A stretch of DNA of 54,147 nt from Hyphomicrobiales bacterium. Its GTDB lineage: Bacteria > Pseudomonadota > Alphaproteobacteria > Rhizobiales > Beijerinckiaceae. Shown here piece after piece: positions 1 through 8,263 of this stretch (positions within the stretch are counted from its first letter, which is position 1; each line of letters begins with the position of its first letter). The position numbers were made by a program, and so were the translations under genes. The stretch covers positions 1 through 54,147 of the forward strand of contig JAIXUP010000032.1 in the NCBI GenBank assembly GCA_027483505.1, written 5' to 3'. Below the pieces are notes generated by a model. It did not search any database. It was given only the letters and a program-made list of their open reading frames with translations, and had not been told where the DNA came from.

Positions 1-3000
1 GGCATTGCCGACAACGCTGTCATTCTCGGTCCCGCCGAAGACCTGATCGTTGCCCGTTCCGCCCAGAACGGTGTCGTTGCCGGCCTCGCCGAACAGGAAG
101 TCGTCCTCGCTGCCGCCATCGATATTGTCGTTGTCCGCCCCGCCCTGGATGACATCGACATTGGCGCCGCCTGACAGCGAGTCGAGCCCGATGCCGCCCT
201 GGATCTGGTCATTGCCGGCATCGCCGGAAATCGTGTCGTTGCCATCTTCGCCGAAGAGGAAGTCACCGCCGCCGCCGCCGAGGATGGAATCCAGACCCGA
301 ACCGCCGAGGATCACGTCCTGTCCGGTGCCGCCGGTCAGCGTGTCGTTGCCGATGCCGCCGTAGAACTCGTTGGAGCCGGAAGCACCGGTGATGCTGTCA
401 TTGTCGGCTTCGCCATAGATCAGGCTGCCGCCATCGCCGACGTTGATGACGTCATTGCCGGCGCCTGCGAGCACATAGTCGAACCCTGAGCCGCCGAGAT
501 AGCTGTCATTGCCGGCATAAAGCTCAACCGTGTCGAAGGCCCCGCCGCCGCCCTGCACGCTGTTGTCGCTGTTGTCCATGTAGATGCGGTCGTTCACCGT
601 CGTGCCGGTGACGTTCTCGAACAGGCTGTAGATATCGCCCGCCGCATCGCCGCCATTGAGGTTCGCCGCCAGCATGTAGAACAGGATGCCGGCGCCCGAC
701 GTGGCCGTGGCATAGCTCAGCGTGTCGACGCCATCGCCGCCGGTCATCGAGTCAGCGCCCGCGCCACCGTCGATGGTGTCGTTGCCGAGCCCGCCGATCA
801 GCGTGTCGTTGCCCACGCCGCCATTGAGGCTGTCGGCTTCGCCACCACCATCGATGATGTCGGCCCTGACGGACCCCGTGATGGTGTTGGCCAGCACATT
901 GCCGGTGATGGAGATGGTGTCGGCGCCATCGGTCCAGGTGTTGAAGGTGAGCCCTGCCAGCGAGACGCTTGGCGCGGTCGCATTCATCGTGACATTGAAC
1001 GCATTGGCCCCGCTGCCACCATTGATCATGCCTGTGCCAAAGTCCCCGTTGGCGTGGGTGACGAAAAGCGACTTGCTGCCAAGGGCGACCGCGCCGTTTG
1101 CCGAAAAACTGAGATCCCTGATGGACGCGCTCGCCGCAGTCACTGCACTGATGTCGAAGACCGCGCCCGGGACGGTAACCCTTAGTTCGCTCGAACTGGC
1201 GATTGACCCGGCCCCGGCCAGCGCCAGCGTGCCGCCGCTCACCGTCGTGACGCCCCCATAGGTGTTGACGCCCGAGAGCGTGAACGTGCCGGTGCCGGTC
1301 TTGGTCAGATTGCCGCCGCCGCTGGAAATGACCCCCGAGAAGGTCGTCGTGCCGTTGTTGCCGCCCGTTGTCAGCGTACGGGTGCTCAACACCGTGCCGC
1401 TGCCGGCGAGCGACCCGATCGTCTCGCTCGCGTTCAATGACAAGGTACCCGGCGCATTGACCACCACCACCCCGGTATCGACGATCGCACTGCCGCCTGA
1501 GAGGCTCAGTATGCCGGCATTCACGGTTGTCGCGCCGGTATAGGTGTTCGCGGCGGACAGCGCGAGGAGACCCGCGCCATCCGTGGTGATGCCGCCGGCG
1601 CCGGAGACGATGCCGTTCAATATCGTGCCGCCGGCGCCGCCAACCGTCAGCAGGAAGCCGCCGTTGGTCACGGTGCCGTTGAGCGTGAGCTGGTTGGCAT
1701 CGGAATTGATGCGAGCGGCCGAGCCCAGCGTGATCGCGCCTGTCCACGTGTTGAAGCCGGAGATGCTTCGCAGCGCGCCGCCATCGTTGATGCCGGCGCC
1801 GTTCAGCGTCAGCGCCTCCCCGAGCACGATGATGCCGCCCTGGATCTCCAGCGCCGCATTGTTCGCCACCGTCGTGCCGCCAGCGGTGGTGCCCAGCGCC
1901 GTGGCGTTCTGGATGTTGAGCACGCCGGCGCTGACGGTCGTGGTGCCGTTATAGGTGTTGGCGCCTGACAGCGTGAAGGCGCCGGTGCCGGTCTTGATCA
2001 GCCCGCCGGAGCCGCTGATGACGCCCGAGAAGGTCGTCGAGCCGTTGTTGCCGCCCGTCGTCAGCGTATTGCCGTTCAAGGACACACTGCCGCTGCCGGC
2101 GAGCGACCCGATCGTCTCGCTCGCGTTCAATGACAAGGTACCCGGCGCATTGACCACCAGCACCCCGGTATCGACGATCGCGCTTCCGCCACTGAGTTGC
2201 AATCCGCCGGCAGTCACGGTTGTCGCGCCGGTGTAGGTGTTCGTGCCTCGGAGCGAGAGGATACCCGCGCCATCCTTGGTGATGCCGCCGGCGCCGGAGA
2301 CGACTCCCCCAACGGTCGTGTTGCCGGCGCCGCCGACGGTCAGCAGGAAGCCGCCGTTGGTCACGGTGCCGCCGAACCCGAGCGCCCCGCTATCGACATT
2401 GATGCGGCTGGCCGAGCCCAGCGTGATCGCGCCGTTGAAGGTATTAGTGGCCGAAAAGTTCCGCAGCGCGCCGCCATCATTGATGCCAGAGCCGTTCAAC
2501 GTCAGCGCCTCCGCGCCGAAATTGTTAATGGGAACGGTGACTCTAATCTCCAGCGCCGCTCCGTCCGCCACCGTCGTGCCGCCGGCGGTGGTGCCAAGGG
2601 CGTTGACGTTCCGGATTTCGAGAACGCCGGCGCTCACCGTTGTCGCGCCCGCATAGGTGTTGGCGCGATCGAGTGTCAGGAGGCCGCCGCCATCCTTGGT
2701 GATGCCGCCGGCGCCGGAAACGACGCCGTTCAAAAACGTGTTGCCGGCGCCGCCAACGGTCAACAGGAAGCCGCCGTTGGTCACGGTGCCGTTGAGCGTG
2801 AGCTGCCCGGCATCGGAATTGATCCGGCTCGCCGAGCCGAGCGTGATCGCGCCTGTCCACGTGTTGAAGCCGGAGATGTTCCGCAGCGCGCCGCCATTGC
2901 TGATGCCCGTGCCGTTCAGCGTCAGCGCCTCCCCGGACACGAAGATGCCGCCCTGGATCTCCAGCGCCGCATTGTTCGCCACCGTCGTGCCGCCGGCGGT

Positions 3001-3858
3001 GGCGCCCAGCGCCGTGGCGTTCTGGATGTTGAGCACGCCTGCGCTGACGGTTGTGGTGCCGGTATAGGTGTTGGCGCCGGAAAGAGTCTGCGTGCCGGTG
3101 CCCGCCTTGGTGAAGGAGGTGCCGGGCCCCACGCCGTCCTCGATGACGCCCGAGAATGTCGCCGCTGCCGCGCTGTCGACCGTGAACGCCGTCAGGAAAC
3201 CAGCATCGCCGGACGTGACCTTGCCCGAACCCGACAGCGGGCCGATGACGCGGCCGGTCCAGCCGAAGAGATCGAGCACGCCGGCGCTCGCAATGTTGAA
3301 CCCGCCGGAGAAGGGGCCGCTGACCGCCACATCGATCCTGATCGTGCCGGCGGTGATCGTGGTCAGGCCGGTGTAGGTGTTGTTGCCGGCGGTGAGCGTG
3401 ACGATGGTGCCCGCGCCCTTCTGCTCGATGCCGCCGGAGCCGCTGATCAGGTTGGCGAAGGTGAGGTTGCCGGTGGTGTTGAAGATGAGCTTGCCGCTCG
3501 TTTGCAGGTTGACCGCGCCTGTGACCGTGCCGCTGGCCTCCGCCACCCCGGCTCCGCCGACGATGAGATTGCCGCCGACGCTGTAGGAGCCGGCGGAAAC
3601 CGAGCCGCCATTGCGCGCCACGAGGCTGCCGCCGGCTTGCACGTCGAAGACATTGCCGACGGTCAGGCCGCCGCCGGAGCCGACATCGACCGTCCCGATG
3701 CCGCCGAGAGCGACGTTGAGCGCCTGGAGGCCGGTCGTGTCGACGAGCGCGGTGCCAGTCCCGATGAAGGCGTCGGTGCCGGAATTCGGCGGAATGGAGC
3801 CGAACCAGTTGCTGGCAGTCGCCCAGCGGGCAGTCCCCGTCCTGATCCAGTTCGCCAT
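1..3858 (-). CDS. Large PATR/RTX repeat secreted surface protein (C-terminus outside window)
   Basis: The frame is open from an ATG at 3858 to the window edge (at least 1286 codons). The first 40 residues (MANWIRTGTARWATASNWFG) carry no Sec signal peptide. Residues ~150-900 are beta-strand modules of the autotransporter-associated (PATR) type, with recurring motifs such as TGANTYTGATTVSAG, FSGVISGSGG and TNGGFLLTVGGAG. From about residue 1000 onward there are many glycine/aspartate nonapeptides such as GGAGNDQIQGG and GGTGNDTLTGG, typical of calcium-binding RTX parallel beta-rolls. RTX proteins are usually exported by type I secretion using a C-terminal signal, which fits the missing N-terminal signal, but that end is not visible here. 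A GGGGGA run lies 8 bases before the ATG. No T1SS gene is in the window. Likely role is adhesin, biofilm or S-layer-like; the exact function is unknown. A classical autotransporter barrel beyond the edge cannot be excluded. Confidence 0.85.
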   Translation of the reverse strand, partial: MANWIRTGTARWATASNWFGSIPPNSGTDAFIGTGTALVDTTGLQALNVALGGIGTVDVGSGGGLTVGNVFDVQAGGSLVARNGGSVSAGSYSVGGNLIVGGAGVAEASGTVTGAVNLQTSGKLIFNTTGNLTFANLISGSGGIEQKGAGTIVTLTAGNNTYTGLTTITAGTIRIDVAVSGPFSGGFNIASAGVLDLFGWTGRVIGPLSGSGKVTSGDAGFLTAFTVDSAAAATFSGVIEDGVGPGTSFTKAGTGTQTLSGANTYTGTTTVSAGVLNIQNATALGATAGGTTVANNAALEIQGGIFVSGEALTLNGTGISNGGALRNISGFNTWTGAITLGSASRINSDAGQLTLNGTVTNGGFLLTVGGAGNTFLNGVVSGAGGITKDGGGLLTLDRANTYAGATTVSAGVLEIRNVNALGTTAGGTTVADGAALEIRVTVPINNFGAEALTLNGSGINDGGALRNFSATNTFNGAITLGSASRINVDSGALGFGGTVTNGGFLLTVGGAGNTTVGGVVSGAGGITKDGAGILSLRGTNTYTGATTVTAGGLQLSGGSAIVDTGVLVVNAPGTLSLNASETIGSLAGSGSVSLNGNTLTTGGNNGSTTFSGVISGSGGLIKTGTGAFTLSGANTYNGTTTVSAGVLNIQNATALGTTAGGTTVANNAALEIQGGIIVLGEALTLNGAGINDGGALRSISGFNTWTGAITLGSAARINSDANQLTLNGTVTNGGFLLTVGGAGGTILNGIVSGAGGITTDGAGLLALSAANTYTGATTVNAGILSLSGGSAIVDTGVVVVNAPGTLSLNASETIGSLAGSGTVLSTRTLTTGGNNGTTTFSGVISSGGGNLTKTGTGTFTLSGVNTYGGVTTVSGGTLALAGAGSIASSSELRVTVPGAVFDISAVTAASASIRDLSFSANGAVALGSKSLFVTHANGDFGTGMINGGSGANAFNVTMNATAPSVSLAGLTFNTWTDGADTISITGNVLANTITGSVRADIIDGGGEADSLNGGVGNDTLIGGLGNDTIDGGAGADSMTGGDGVDTLSYATATSGAGILFYMLAANLNGGDAAGDIYSLFENVTGTTVNDRIYMDNSDNSVQGGGGAFDTVELYAGNDSYLGGSGFDYVLAGAGNDVINVGDGGSLIYGEADNDSITGASGSNEFYGGIGNDTLTGGTGQDVILGGSGLDSILGGGGGDFLFGEDGNDTISGDAGNDQIQGGIGLDSLSGGANVDVIQGGADNDNIDGGSEDDFLFGEAGNDTVLGGTGNDQVFGGTENDSVVGNA
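1262..3067 (-). repeat. Near-identical in-frame repeat modules within the surface protein gene
   Basis: The coding DNA contains recently duplicated blocks. Bases 1395-1466 and 1468-1488 are identical to 2088-2159 and 2161-2181 at an offset of 693 bp (231 codons), with one mismatch between the two runs. A second module, 1544-1954, recurs at 2657-3067 with an offset of 1113 bp (371 codons). A third related copy lies at 2237-2656. All offsets are multiples of three, so the frame is kept. This points to repeat expansion or recombination between modules, and copy number may vary between strains. Confidence 0.8.
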
Positions 3859-3926
3859 CGTGTCAGTTCCCCCAAACCCGGTGCGGGATTAACCCACGGG
3901 AAACCATAGTCATGATGGCGCGTGCG

Positions 3927-3950
3927 CGCATCATCAATGTTGATGATGCG
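3927..3950. promoter_or_regulatory. 24-bp palindrome, candidate operator for the surface protein gene
   Basis: Perfect inverted repeat with 11-nt arms (CGCATCATCAA / TTGATGATGCG) around a 2-nt centre. It is 69-92 bp upstream of the surface protein ATG at 3858, where a transcription factor dimer would bind. The regulator is unknown. Confidence 0.6.
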
Positions 3951-4220
3951 GCATCACGCCAACCTGATCATGCGGTCGCAAGGGGTACTCCACTGTCATG
4001 TCCTTGCCGGGAAAGAACACGGCCGTCCCATGCCGGGATGAGGAAAGGAAGGAGCAGGACAATGGATGAACTGAAAGAGCGCGCGCAATCATCGACAACG
4101 AGACGCTGCAGAAACCGGCCAGCGCCGGCTTTGCCGTTGCTCCGTGGCAGATGAACGATGTTCAGCATGAAGCATTGAGCGCAACGGGTTGCGCGCGGGT
4201 GCTGCGAACGCGCCGTGAAC

Positions 4221-4259
4221 AGTGGTGACAGTGGTGACGGTCACCAGTGATCACCAGTG
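4221..4259. repeat. Clustered TGGTGAC / GTCACCA repeats
   Basis: Two direct copies of AGTGGTGAC are followed at once by two inverted copies (GTCACCAGTG, ATCACCAGTG). The centre is a perfect 15-bp palindrome, TGGTGAC-G-GTCACCA, at 4232-4246. It could be a multi-site operator or a cruciform-forming repeat between the surface protein gene and the tRNA gene. Function unknown. Confidence 0.55.
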
Positions 4260-4303
4260 CCATTCCGTTCTCACCAGAATATGGCTTAAGTCCTTGAATT
4301 GCT

Positions 4304-4379
<76 letters not shown>

Positions 4380-4392
4380 GCCGAAACAGTGA

Positions 4393-4414
4393 CGCGGAGG
4401 TCGATGCCTCCGCG
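4393..4414. repeat. 8-bp inverted repeat upstream of tRNA-Lys
   Basis: CGCGGAGG and CCTCCGCG are separated by 6 nt, just upstream of the tRNA on its own strand. A weak promoter-like pair (TGGACA, 17 nt, TACTGC) can be read further upstream on the minus strand, so the repeat would lie between promoter and tRNA. It may be a processing hairpin or an operator. No T-run follows. Confidence 0.4.
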
Positions 4415-4536
4415 CAACGAGGTGGGCAGTAGCAAAGGGGTGCGGTGCTGTCCAGCCCCTTTTGTCGGGTTTGGTTCACATCCGATGCGTGGCGCGCATG
4501 CGGCAGCGCTCATATGGCGGTGACAGGGCGGTCCGG

Positions 4537-4551
4537 CAGCGCTAAGCGCTG
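4537..4551. promoter_or_regulatory. 15-bp palindrome upstream of EamA transporter gene
   Basis: CAGCGCT-A-AGCGCTG is a perfect inverted repeat centred about 44 bp before the ATG at 4588. It could be an operator or a 5' UTR hairpin. No regulator gene is adjacent. Confidence 0.4.
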
Positions 4552-4587
4552 TGGGCGAAAAGATATCCGCCCCTCTGCCGAGCCTCC

Positions 4588-5469
4588 ATGCGCGATCTGA
4601 TGACGACCCGCCCGGTGTTCGCCGGCATCCTGCTCATGCTGCTTGGCATGTTCCTGTTTTCGGTCAACGACGTGCTCGGCAAGTGGCTCGTCGCGACCTA
4701 CACGGTCGGTCAGGTGCTCCTGTTCCGCAGCGGCGCGGCCATGCTCGTGCTGGCGCCGGCGATCGCGCGCGAGGGGGTCGCGGCCATCGCGAATCCGCCG
4801 AACCGGAAGCTGCACGTGCTGCGCGTGGTGCTGTCGACGATCGATGTGGCGTTCTTCTACTGGGCCGTGACCTATCTGCCGCTGGCGCAGGCCGTGACCT
4901 TCTTTCTGGCGGGGCCGATCTTCGTTGCGCTGCTCGCCCGGCCGTTCCTGGGCGAACGCATCAGCCTGAGCCGGTGGTTCGCGATCGCGTTCGGCTTCGT
5001 CGGCGTCGGCATCGCGCTCAACCCAGGGGCGGACTTCGGCTGGCCGTCGCTGATCGCCATGACCGGCGCACTGGCCTTCGCCGGCATGATGGTGGTCACC
5101 CGAAAGCTCAAGGGGACGTCTGACACGACGCTCGTGGCCTGGCAGTCGGCTGCCGCGCTGGGGATGGGCGTGCTGCTCGCGCCCTTCGGCTGGGTCACGC
5201 CATCATGGCGCGACGTGGCCCTGCTGTCGCTGCTCGGCGTCGTGGCGCTGTTCGGGCACATGGCGACCAACCGCTCGCTTAAGCTGGCGCCAGCGTCCAC
5301 CGTGGTGCCGTATCAGTATTCGCTGATCGTCTGGGTCGGCGTGCTTGGCTATGCCGTGTTCGGTGACATCCCGCCTCCCACGACCGTGATCGGCGCGCTG
5401 ATCATCGTGGCGTCCGGGTTCTGGATCTTCTGGGATGAGCAGCGCGGGGCGAAAGTCCGTCAGCCCTGA
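4588..5469 (+). CDS. EamA/DMT-family transporter
   Basis: A 293-aa polytopic inner-membrane protein with about ten hydrophobic helices arranged as two EamA repeats (roughly residues 10-140 and 150-285), the normal size for drug/metabolite transporters of this family. Substrates of such proteins are usually amino acids, nucleobases or other small metabolites and cannot be told from sequence. The ATG at 4588 (MRDLMTTRP) has no clear Shine-Dalgarno, and a second ATG at 4600 (MTTRP) is an equally plausible start. The 3' end overlaps the convergent next gene by 10 bp, so the two transcripts collide. A palindrome lies upstream. Confidence 0.85.
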   Translation: MRDLMTTRPVFAGILLMLLGMFLFSVNDVLGKWLVATYTVGQVLLFRSGAAMLVLAPAIAREGVAAIANPPNRKLHVLRVVLSTIDVAFFYWAVTYLPLAQAVTFFLAGPIFVALLARPFLGERISLSRWFAIAFGFVGVGIALNPGADFGWPSLIAMTGALAFAGMMVVTRKLKGTSDTTLVAWQSAAALGMGVLLAPFGWVTPSWRDVALLSLLGVVALFGHMATNRSLKLAPASTVVPYQYSLIVWVGVLGYAVFGDIPPPTTVIGALIIVASGFWIFWDEQRGAKVRQP

Positions 5470-6353
5470 CGTTTCGCCCGCGCCTCGGCTGCGAGGTTGA
5501 TGATCACGCCGCCGATCACGACAAGCGCGCCGATCAGCACCGCGAGCTCCGGGGTTTCATTGTAGAACAGCCAGCCGATCAGCGCGATCAGCGGCACGCG
5601 AAGGAAGTCGATCGGCACGACCAGGGTGGCGTCGCCATGGCGGAAAGCGTTGGTGAGGCAGTAATGCGCCAGGAAGCCGGTGACGGCGATGCCGAGCGCG
5701 GGCAGCCAGATATCCCAGCTCAGCCTGTCGATGATCAGCGGGGAATGCCCGGTCAATCCGTTGGCCAGCATGTTCATCGGCAGCTGCATCAGGTTCATCC
5801 AGAACATGATGGTCCAGGTGGAGTTCGAGCCCGTGAGGAACTTGGTCGTGGTGATCTGGATGCCGAAGAAGACGGCGGCCAGCACCACCGCGAGCGCCGC
5901 AGGGCGGAAGCTCTCCATGCCCGGTCTGAGGATGATCAGCACGCCGACAAAGCCCAGCGCGATGGCGAGGGCGCGGAAGACGGTCAGGCGCTCCTTGAGG
6001 AACAGCACCGCGAACAACGCCACCCAGCAGGGCGTGGTGAACTCGATGGCGAACACGGTGGCCAGCGGCAGCACGGTGACGCCGTAGACCCACAAGGCCT
6101 GGCCGGCGAAGTGGGCGATGTTGCGCAGGCCGTGGATCTGCGGGCGCGCCATGCGCATGGTCTGGTCGGGGCCCGGCGCAAGCAGCATCATGGCCCCGAG
6201 AATGACCAGCCCGCCGATGTTGCGGATGGCCAGCATCTCGAACACGGTCAGCGCGCCCTGCAGGCCGCGGATGGAGAGGGCCACGCCGCTGAAAGCCGTC
6301 AGCGAGCCAAGCATCCAGAACAGGACGAGGAGATACTTGCGGGGCGCAGGCAT
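5460..6353 (-). CDS. EamA/DMT-family transporter
   Basis: About 297 aa (MPAPRKYLLVLFW...), with ten predicted helices in two EamA domains, resembling RhaT/YdcZ-like drug/metabolite exporters. Motifs seen include LNPG-like RPGMESFRPAALAVVLAAV between the halves and a C-terminal VVIGGVIINLAAEARA helix ending in a basic tail. I chose the ATG at 6353. A TTG at 6374 would add seven residues. It lies downstream of leuA on the same strand, but a long inverted repeat separates them. The substrate is unknown; proximity to leuA hints at amino-acid export but does not show it. Confidence 0.82.
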   Translation of the reverse strand: MPAPRKYLLVLFWMLGSLTAFSGVALSIRGLQGALTVFEMLAIRNIGGLVILGAMMLLAPGPDQTMRMARPQIHGLRNIAHFAGQALWVYGVTVLPLATVFAIEFTTPCWVALFAVLFLKERLTVFRALAIALGFVGVLIILRPGMESFRPAALAVVLAAVFFGIQITTTKFLTGSNSTWTIMFWMNLMQLPMNMLANGLTGHSPLIIDRLSWDIWLPALGIAVTGFLAHYCLTNAFRHGDATLVVPIDFLRVPLIALIGWLFYNETPELAVLIGALVVIGGVIINLAAEARAKRQG

Positions 6354-6390
6354 GGGCGGGATATTCCTGTTCAATCAAGGAGCCGAGCTA

Positions 6391-6437
6391 CCCCTCTCGC
6401 TCGACCTCCGCCCTTGCAGGAGACGTCGGGAGAGGGG
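6391..6437 (-). terminator. Hairpin between leuA and the EamA gene, probable leuA terminator
   Basis: Outer arms CCCCTCTC (6391-6398) and GAGAGGGG (6430-6437) pair perfectly, with further partial pairing inside (CTCC/GGAG and CGAC/GTCG). It sits 33 bp past the leuA stop. No strong T-run follows, so termination efficiency is uncertain. Confidence 0.45.
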
Positions 6438-6469
6438 ATGCGCCATCAGTCCCGCGGTTCCTGGTTGAC

Positions 6470-8011
6470 CTATTCTGCCGCGCGTTGCGGATGGACCCTT
6501 GCGCCGCGTGCTTCGAGCTTGTTGAGCGCCATCAGATAGGCGCGGGCCGACGACACGAGGGTGTCAGGATCGGCGCCGCGGCCCGTCACCGAATTGCCGT
6601 CGCGGCTGAGCCGGACCGACACCTCCGCCTGCGCGTCGGTGCCCTCCGTCACGGCATGGACCTGATAGAGCTCCAGCACGACCTCGTGCGGCATGATCGC
6701 CTTGATGCAGTTGAAGGTGGCGTCCACAGGGCCGTTGCCTTCGGCTTCCTCGGTGATGATCCTGCCGTCGAGTTCGATCTTCATCGTGGCGCGCTGCGGG
6801 CCGCGTGTGCCGGCGATCACCGACAGGGACACGAGCTTTGCCCGGTCGTGCGCGGTGGCGATGTTGTCGTCGACCAGAGCCTCGATGTCCTCGTCGTAGA
6901 CATGCTTCTTGCGGTCGGCCAGCGCCTTGAAGCGCACGAAGGCGTCCTCGACCTGGTTGTCGCCGAGGTCGTAGCCCAGCGCCTTCAGCTTGTCCTTGAA
7001 GGCGGCGCGGCCCGAATGCTTGCCCATCACCAGCGAGGTCTTCTGCACGCCGACCGATTCCGGCGTCATGATCTCGTAGGTGGTCTGGTTCTTCAGCATG
7101 CCGTCCTGATGGATGCCGCTTTCATGGGCGAAGGCGTTCCGGCCAACAATCGCCTTGTTGTACTGCACCGGAAAGGACGTTGCGTTCGACACCATCTTCG
7201 AGGCGCGCGTCAGCATCTTGGTCTCGATGCCCGTCTCGAACGGATACATGTCGCCGCGCGTGCGGATCGCCATCACGATCTCTTCGAGCGCGGTGTTGCC
7301 GGCCCGCTCGCCGATGCCGTTGATGGTGCACTCGATCTGCCGCGCGCCGCCTTCCAGCGCCGCCAGCGAATTGGCGACGGCGAGCCCGAGATCGTCGTGG
7401 CAATGCGCCGAGAAGATCGCCTTGTCGCTGTTTGCCACGCGCTCGCGAACAGCCTGGAACATGGCGCGGTGCTCGTCCGGCGTGGCGTAACCGACCGTGT
7501 CCGGCAGGTTGATCGTCGTGGCGCCTGCCTTGATCGCGGCATCGACGCATTGGCACAGATAGTCGATCGGCGTGCGGGTCGCATCCATGGCCGACCATTC
7601 GACATCCTCGACAAGATTGCGGGCGCGCGCGACCGTCGCCACGATGATGGCGAGCACCTCGTCCTGAGTCTTGCGCATCTGGTGTTCGAGATGGATCGGC
7701 GAGGTGGAGACAAAGGTGTGGATGCGGCCGCGCTGCGCGACGCGCACGGCTTCGCCGGCCCGGTCGATGTCGGCGTTGATGGCGCGGGCGAGGCCGGCCA
7801 CCGTGGCGCGCTTCAGGCGCTTGGCGATGGCGTGGACGGCCTCGAAGTCGCCATTCGAGGCGATCGGAAAGCCGGCTTCGACAATGTCGACGCCCATGGA
7901 GTCGAGCATGTCGGCGATTTCGAGCTTCTCTTCGAAGGTCATGGTGGCGCCGGGTGACTGCTCGCCGTCGCGCAAGGTGGTGTCGAAGATCAGGACCTGG
8001 GATTTGGACAT
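6470..8011 (-). CDS. leuA: 2-isopropylmalate synthase
   Basis: Condenses acetyl-CoA with 2-oxoisovalerate, the committed step of leucine synthesis (EC 2.3.3.13), in the cytoplasm. The N-terminal HMGL-like TIM barrel carries the hallmark DTTLRDGEQSPG at residues 10-21 and the metal-binding HCHDDLG (H203, H205). A second signature is NGIGERAGNTALEE. The C-terminal third is the regulatory LeuA dimerisation domain that binds leucine (SVIAGTRGPQRATMKIELDG region). At 513 aa it matches the bacterial LeuA class. The start ATG at 8011 has GAGAGG 8 nt upstream. The upstream leader region carries a Leu-rich peptide and alternative hairpins, so expression is probably controlled by attenuation. leuBCD are not in the window. 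Confidence 0.97.
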   Translation of the reverse strand: MSKSQVLIFDTTLRDGEQSPGATMTFEEKLEIADMLDSMGVDIVEAGFPIASNGDFEAVHAIAKRLKRATVAGLARAINADIDRAGEAVRVAQRGRIHTFVSTSPIHLEHQMRKTQDEVLAIIVATVARARNLVEDVEWSAMDATRTPIDYLCQCVDAAIKAGATTINLPDTVGYATPDEHRAMFQAVRERVANSDKAIFSAHCHDDLGLAVANSLAALEGGARQIECTINGIGERAGNTALEEIVMAIRTRGDMYPFETGIETKMLTRASKMVSNATSFPVQYNKAIVGRNAFAHESGIHQDGMLKNQTTYEIMTPESVGVQKTSLVMGKHSGRAAFKDKLKALGYDLGDNQVEDAFVRFKALADRKKHVYDEDIEALVDDNIATAHDRAKLVSLSVIAGTRGPQRATMKIELDGRIITEEAEGNGPVDATFNCIKAIMPHEVVLELYQVHAVTEGTDAQAEVSVRLSRDGNSVTGRGADPDTLVSSARAYLMALNKLEARGARVHPQRAAE

Positions 8012-8032
8012 GGGATTTTCCTCTCGGCGGTT

Positions 8033-8144
8033 GCCCGCTCCGCACTTTGTCCAGCTCTCTAGCTGATTTGCGGCGGGCTGTTCAGGGGCTTTCGTGCATG
8101 ACCCCCTGAAGGCCCAGGCCCAATGCCCGGACGGCCCTCAGGGG
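8033..8144 (-). promoter_or_regulatory. Candidate leucine attenuator (alternative RNA hairpins) in the leuA leader
   Basis: Segment 1 (8144-8133, CCCCTGAGGGCC) contains the leader-peptide stop codon TGA. It pairs over 12 bp (one G-U) with segment 2 (8114-8103, GGCCTTCAGGGG). Segment 2 can instead pair with segment 3 (8088-8081, CCCCTGAA) over 8 bp. Further down, GCCCGC (8078-8073) can pair with GCGGGC (8038-8033) just before the leuA ribosome site, enclosing a small CAGCT/AGCTG hairpin. The first two pairings exclude each other, the arrangement of a classic attenuator. No U-run is seen, so the final step may be Rho- or translation-dependent. Confidence 0.7.
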
Positions 8145-8257
8145 CTGGTAAGCAGAAGCTTGCCGAGGAAAAGGCCGTTCAGCGGTGCGGCGCAGGCAGA
8201 CGCGCTTGCGGCACTGGCGCAAGGGCTGGCTGACAAGCGGGCGTCACGTCGAGACAT
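8138..8257 (-). CDS. leuL: Leucine-rich leader peptide of leuA
   Basis: A 39-codon ORF (ATG at 8257, TGA at 8140-8138) ending in LNGLFLGKLLLTSP: six of the last 14 residues are leucine, including the run CTT-CTG-CTT right before the first hairpin segment. Its stop codon is inside that segment. A ribosome stalled at the Leu codons would cover segment 1 and switch the RNA fold, which is how amino-acid attenuators work. The predicted promoter places transcription start at the A of this ATG, so the mRNA may be leaderless, as I recall is the case for the rhizobial trpL. The N-terminal half (MSRRDARLSAS...) is unremarkable, and a shorter form starting at the TTG at 8236 is possible. Confidence 0.72.
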   Translation of the reverse strand: MSRRDARLSASPCASAASASACAAPLNGLFLGKLLLTSP

Positions 8258-8263
8258 TCCGCC

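Larger units (their letters stand above)
3859..4303. other. Intergenic region upstream of the surface protein gene
   Basis: These 445 bp separate the surface protein gene from tRNA-Lys. They contain a 24-bp palindrome (3927-3950) and a clustered TGGTGAC repeat (4221-4259), listed separately. There is also a short open frame at 4062-4154 (30 codons, MDELKERAQSS...) with a good ribosome site (AAGGAGCAGGACA before ATG). That frame runs into an overlapping, more protein-like frame (4070-4228, ...IIDNETLQKPASAGFAVAPW...) across a GCGCGCGC tract, so it may be a small frameshifted gene. I do not recognise it and would not call it as a gene. Confidence 0.5.

Noticed and set aside
1262..3067. Repeats in the surface gene considered as a CRISPR array or tandem IS
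   Set aside because: Repeat units are hundreds of bases, in-frame and coding, with no constant-length spacers or terminal inverted repeats.
2197..3909. Long plus-strand open frame (about 570 codons) across the surface protein gene
   Set aside because: It is the antisense of repetitive high-GC coding DNA, has an arginine/alanine-rich composition with no domain, and conflicts with a clear PATR/RTX protein on the other strand.
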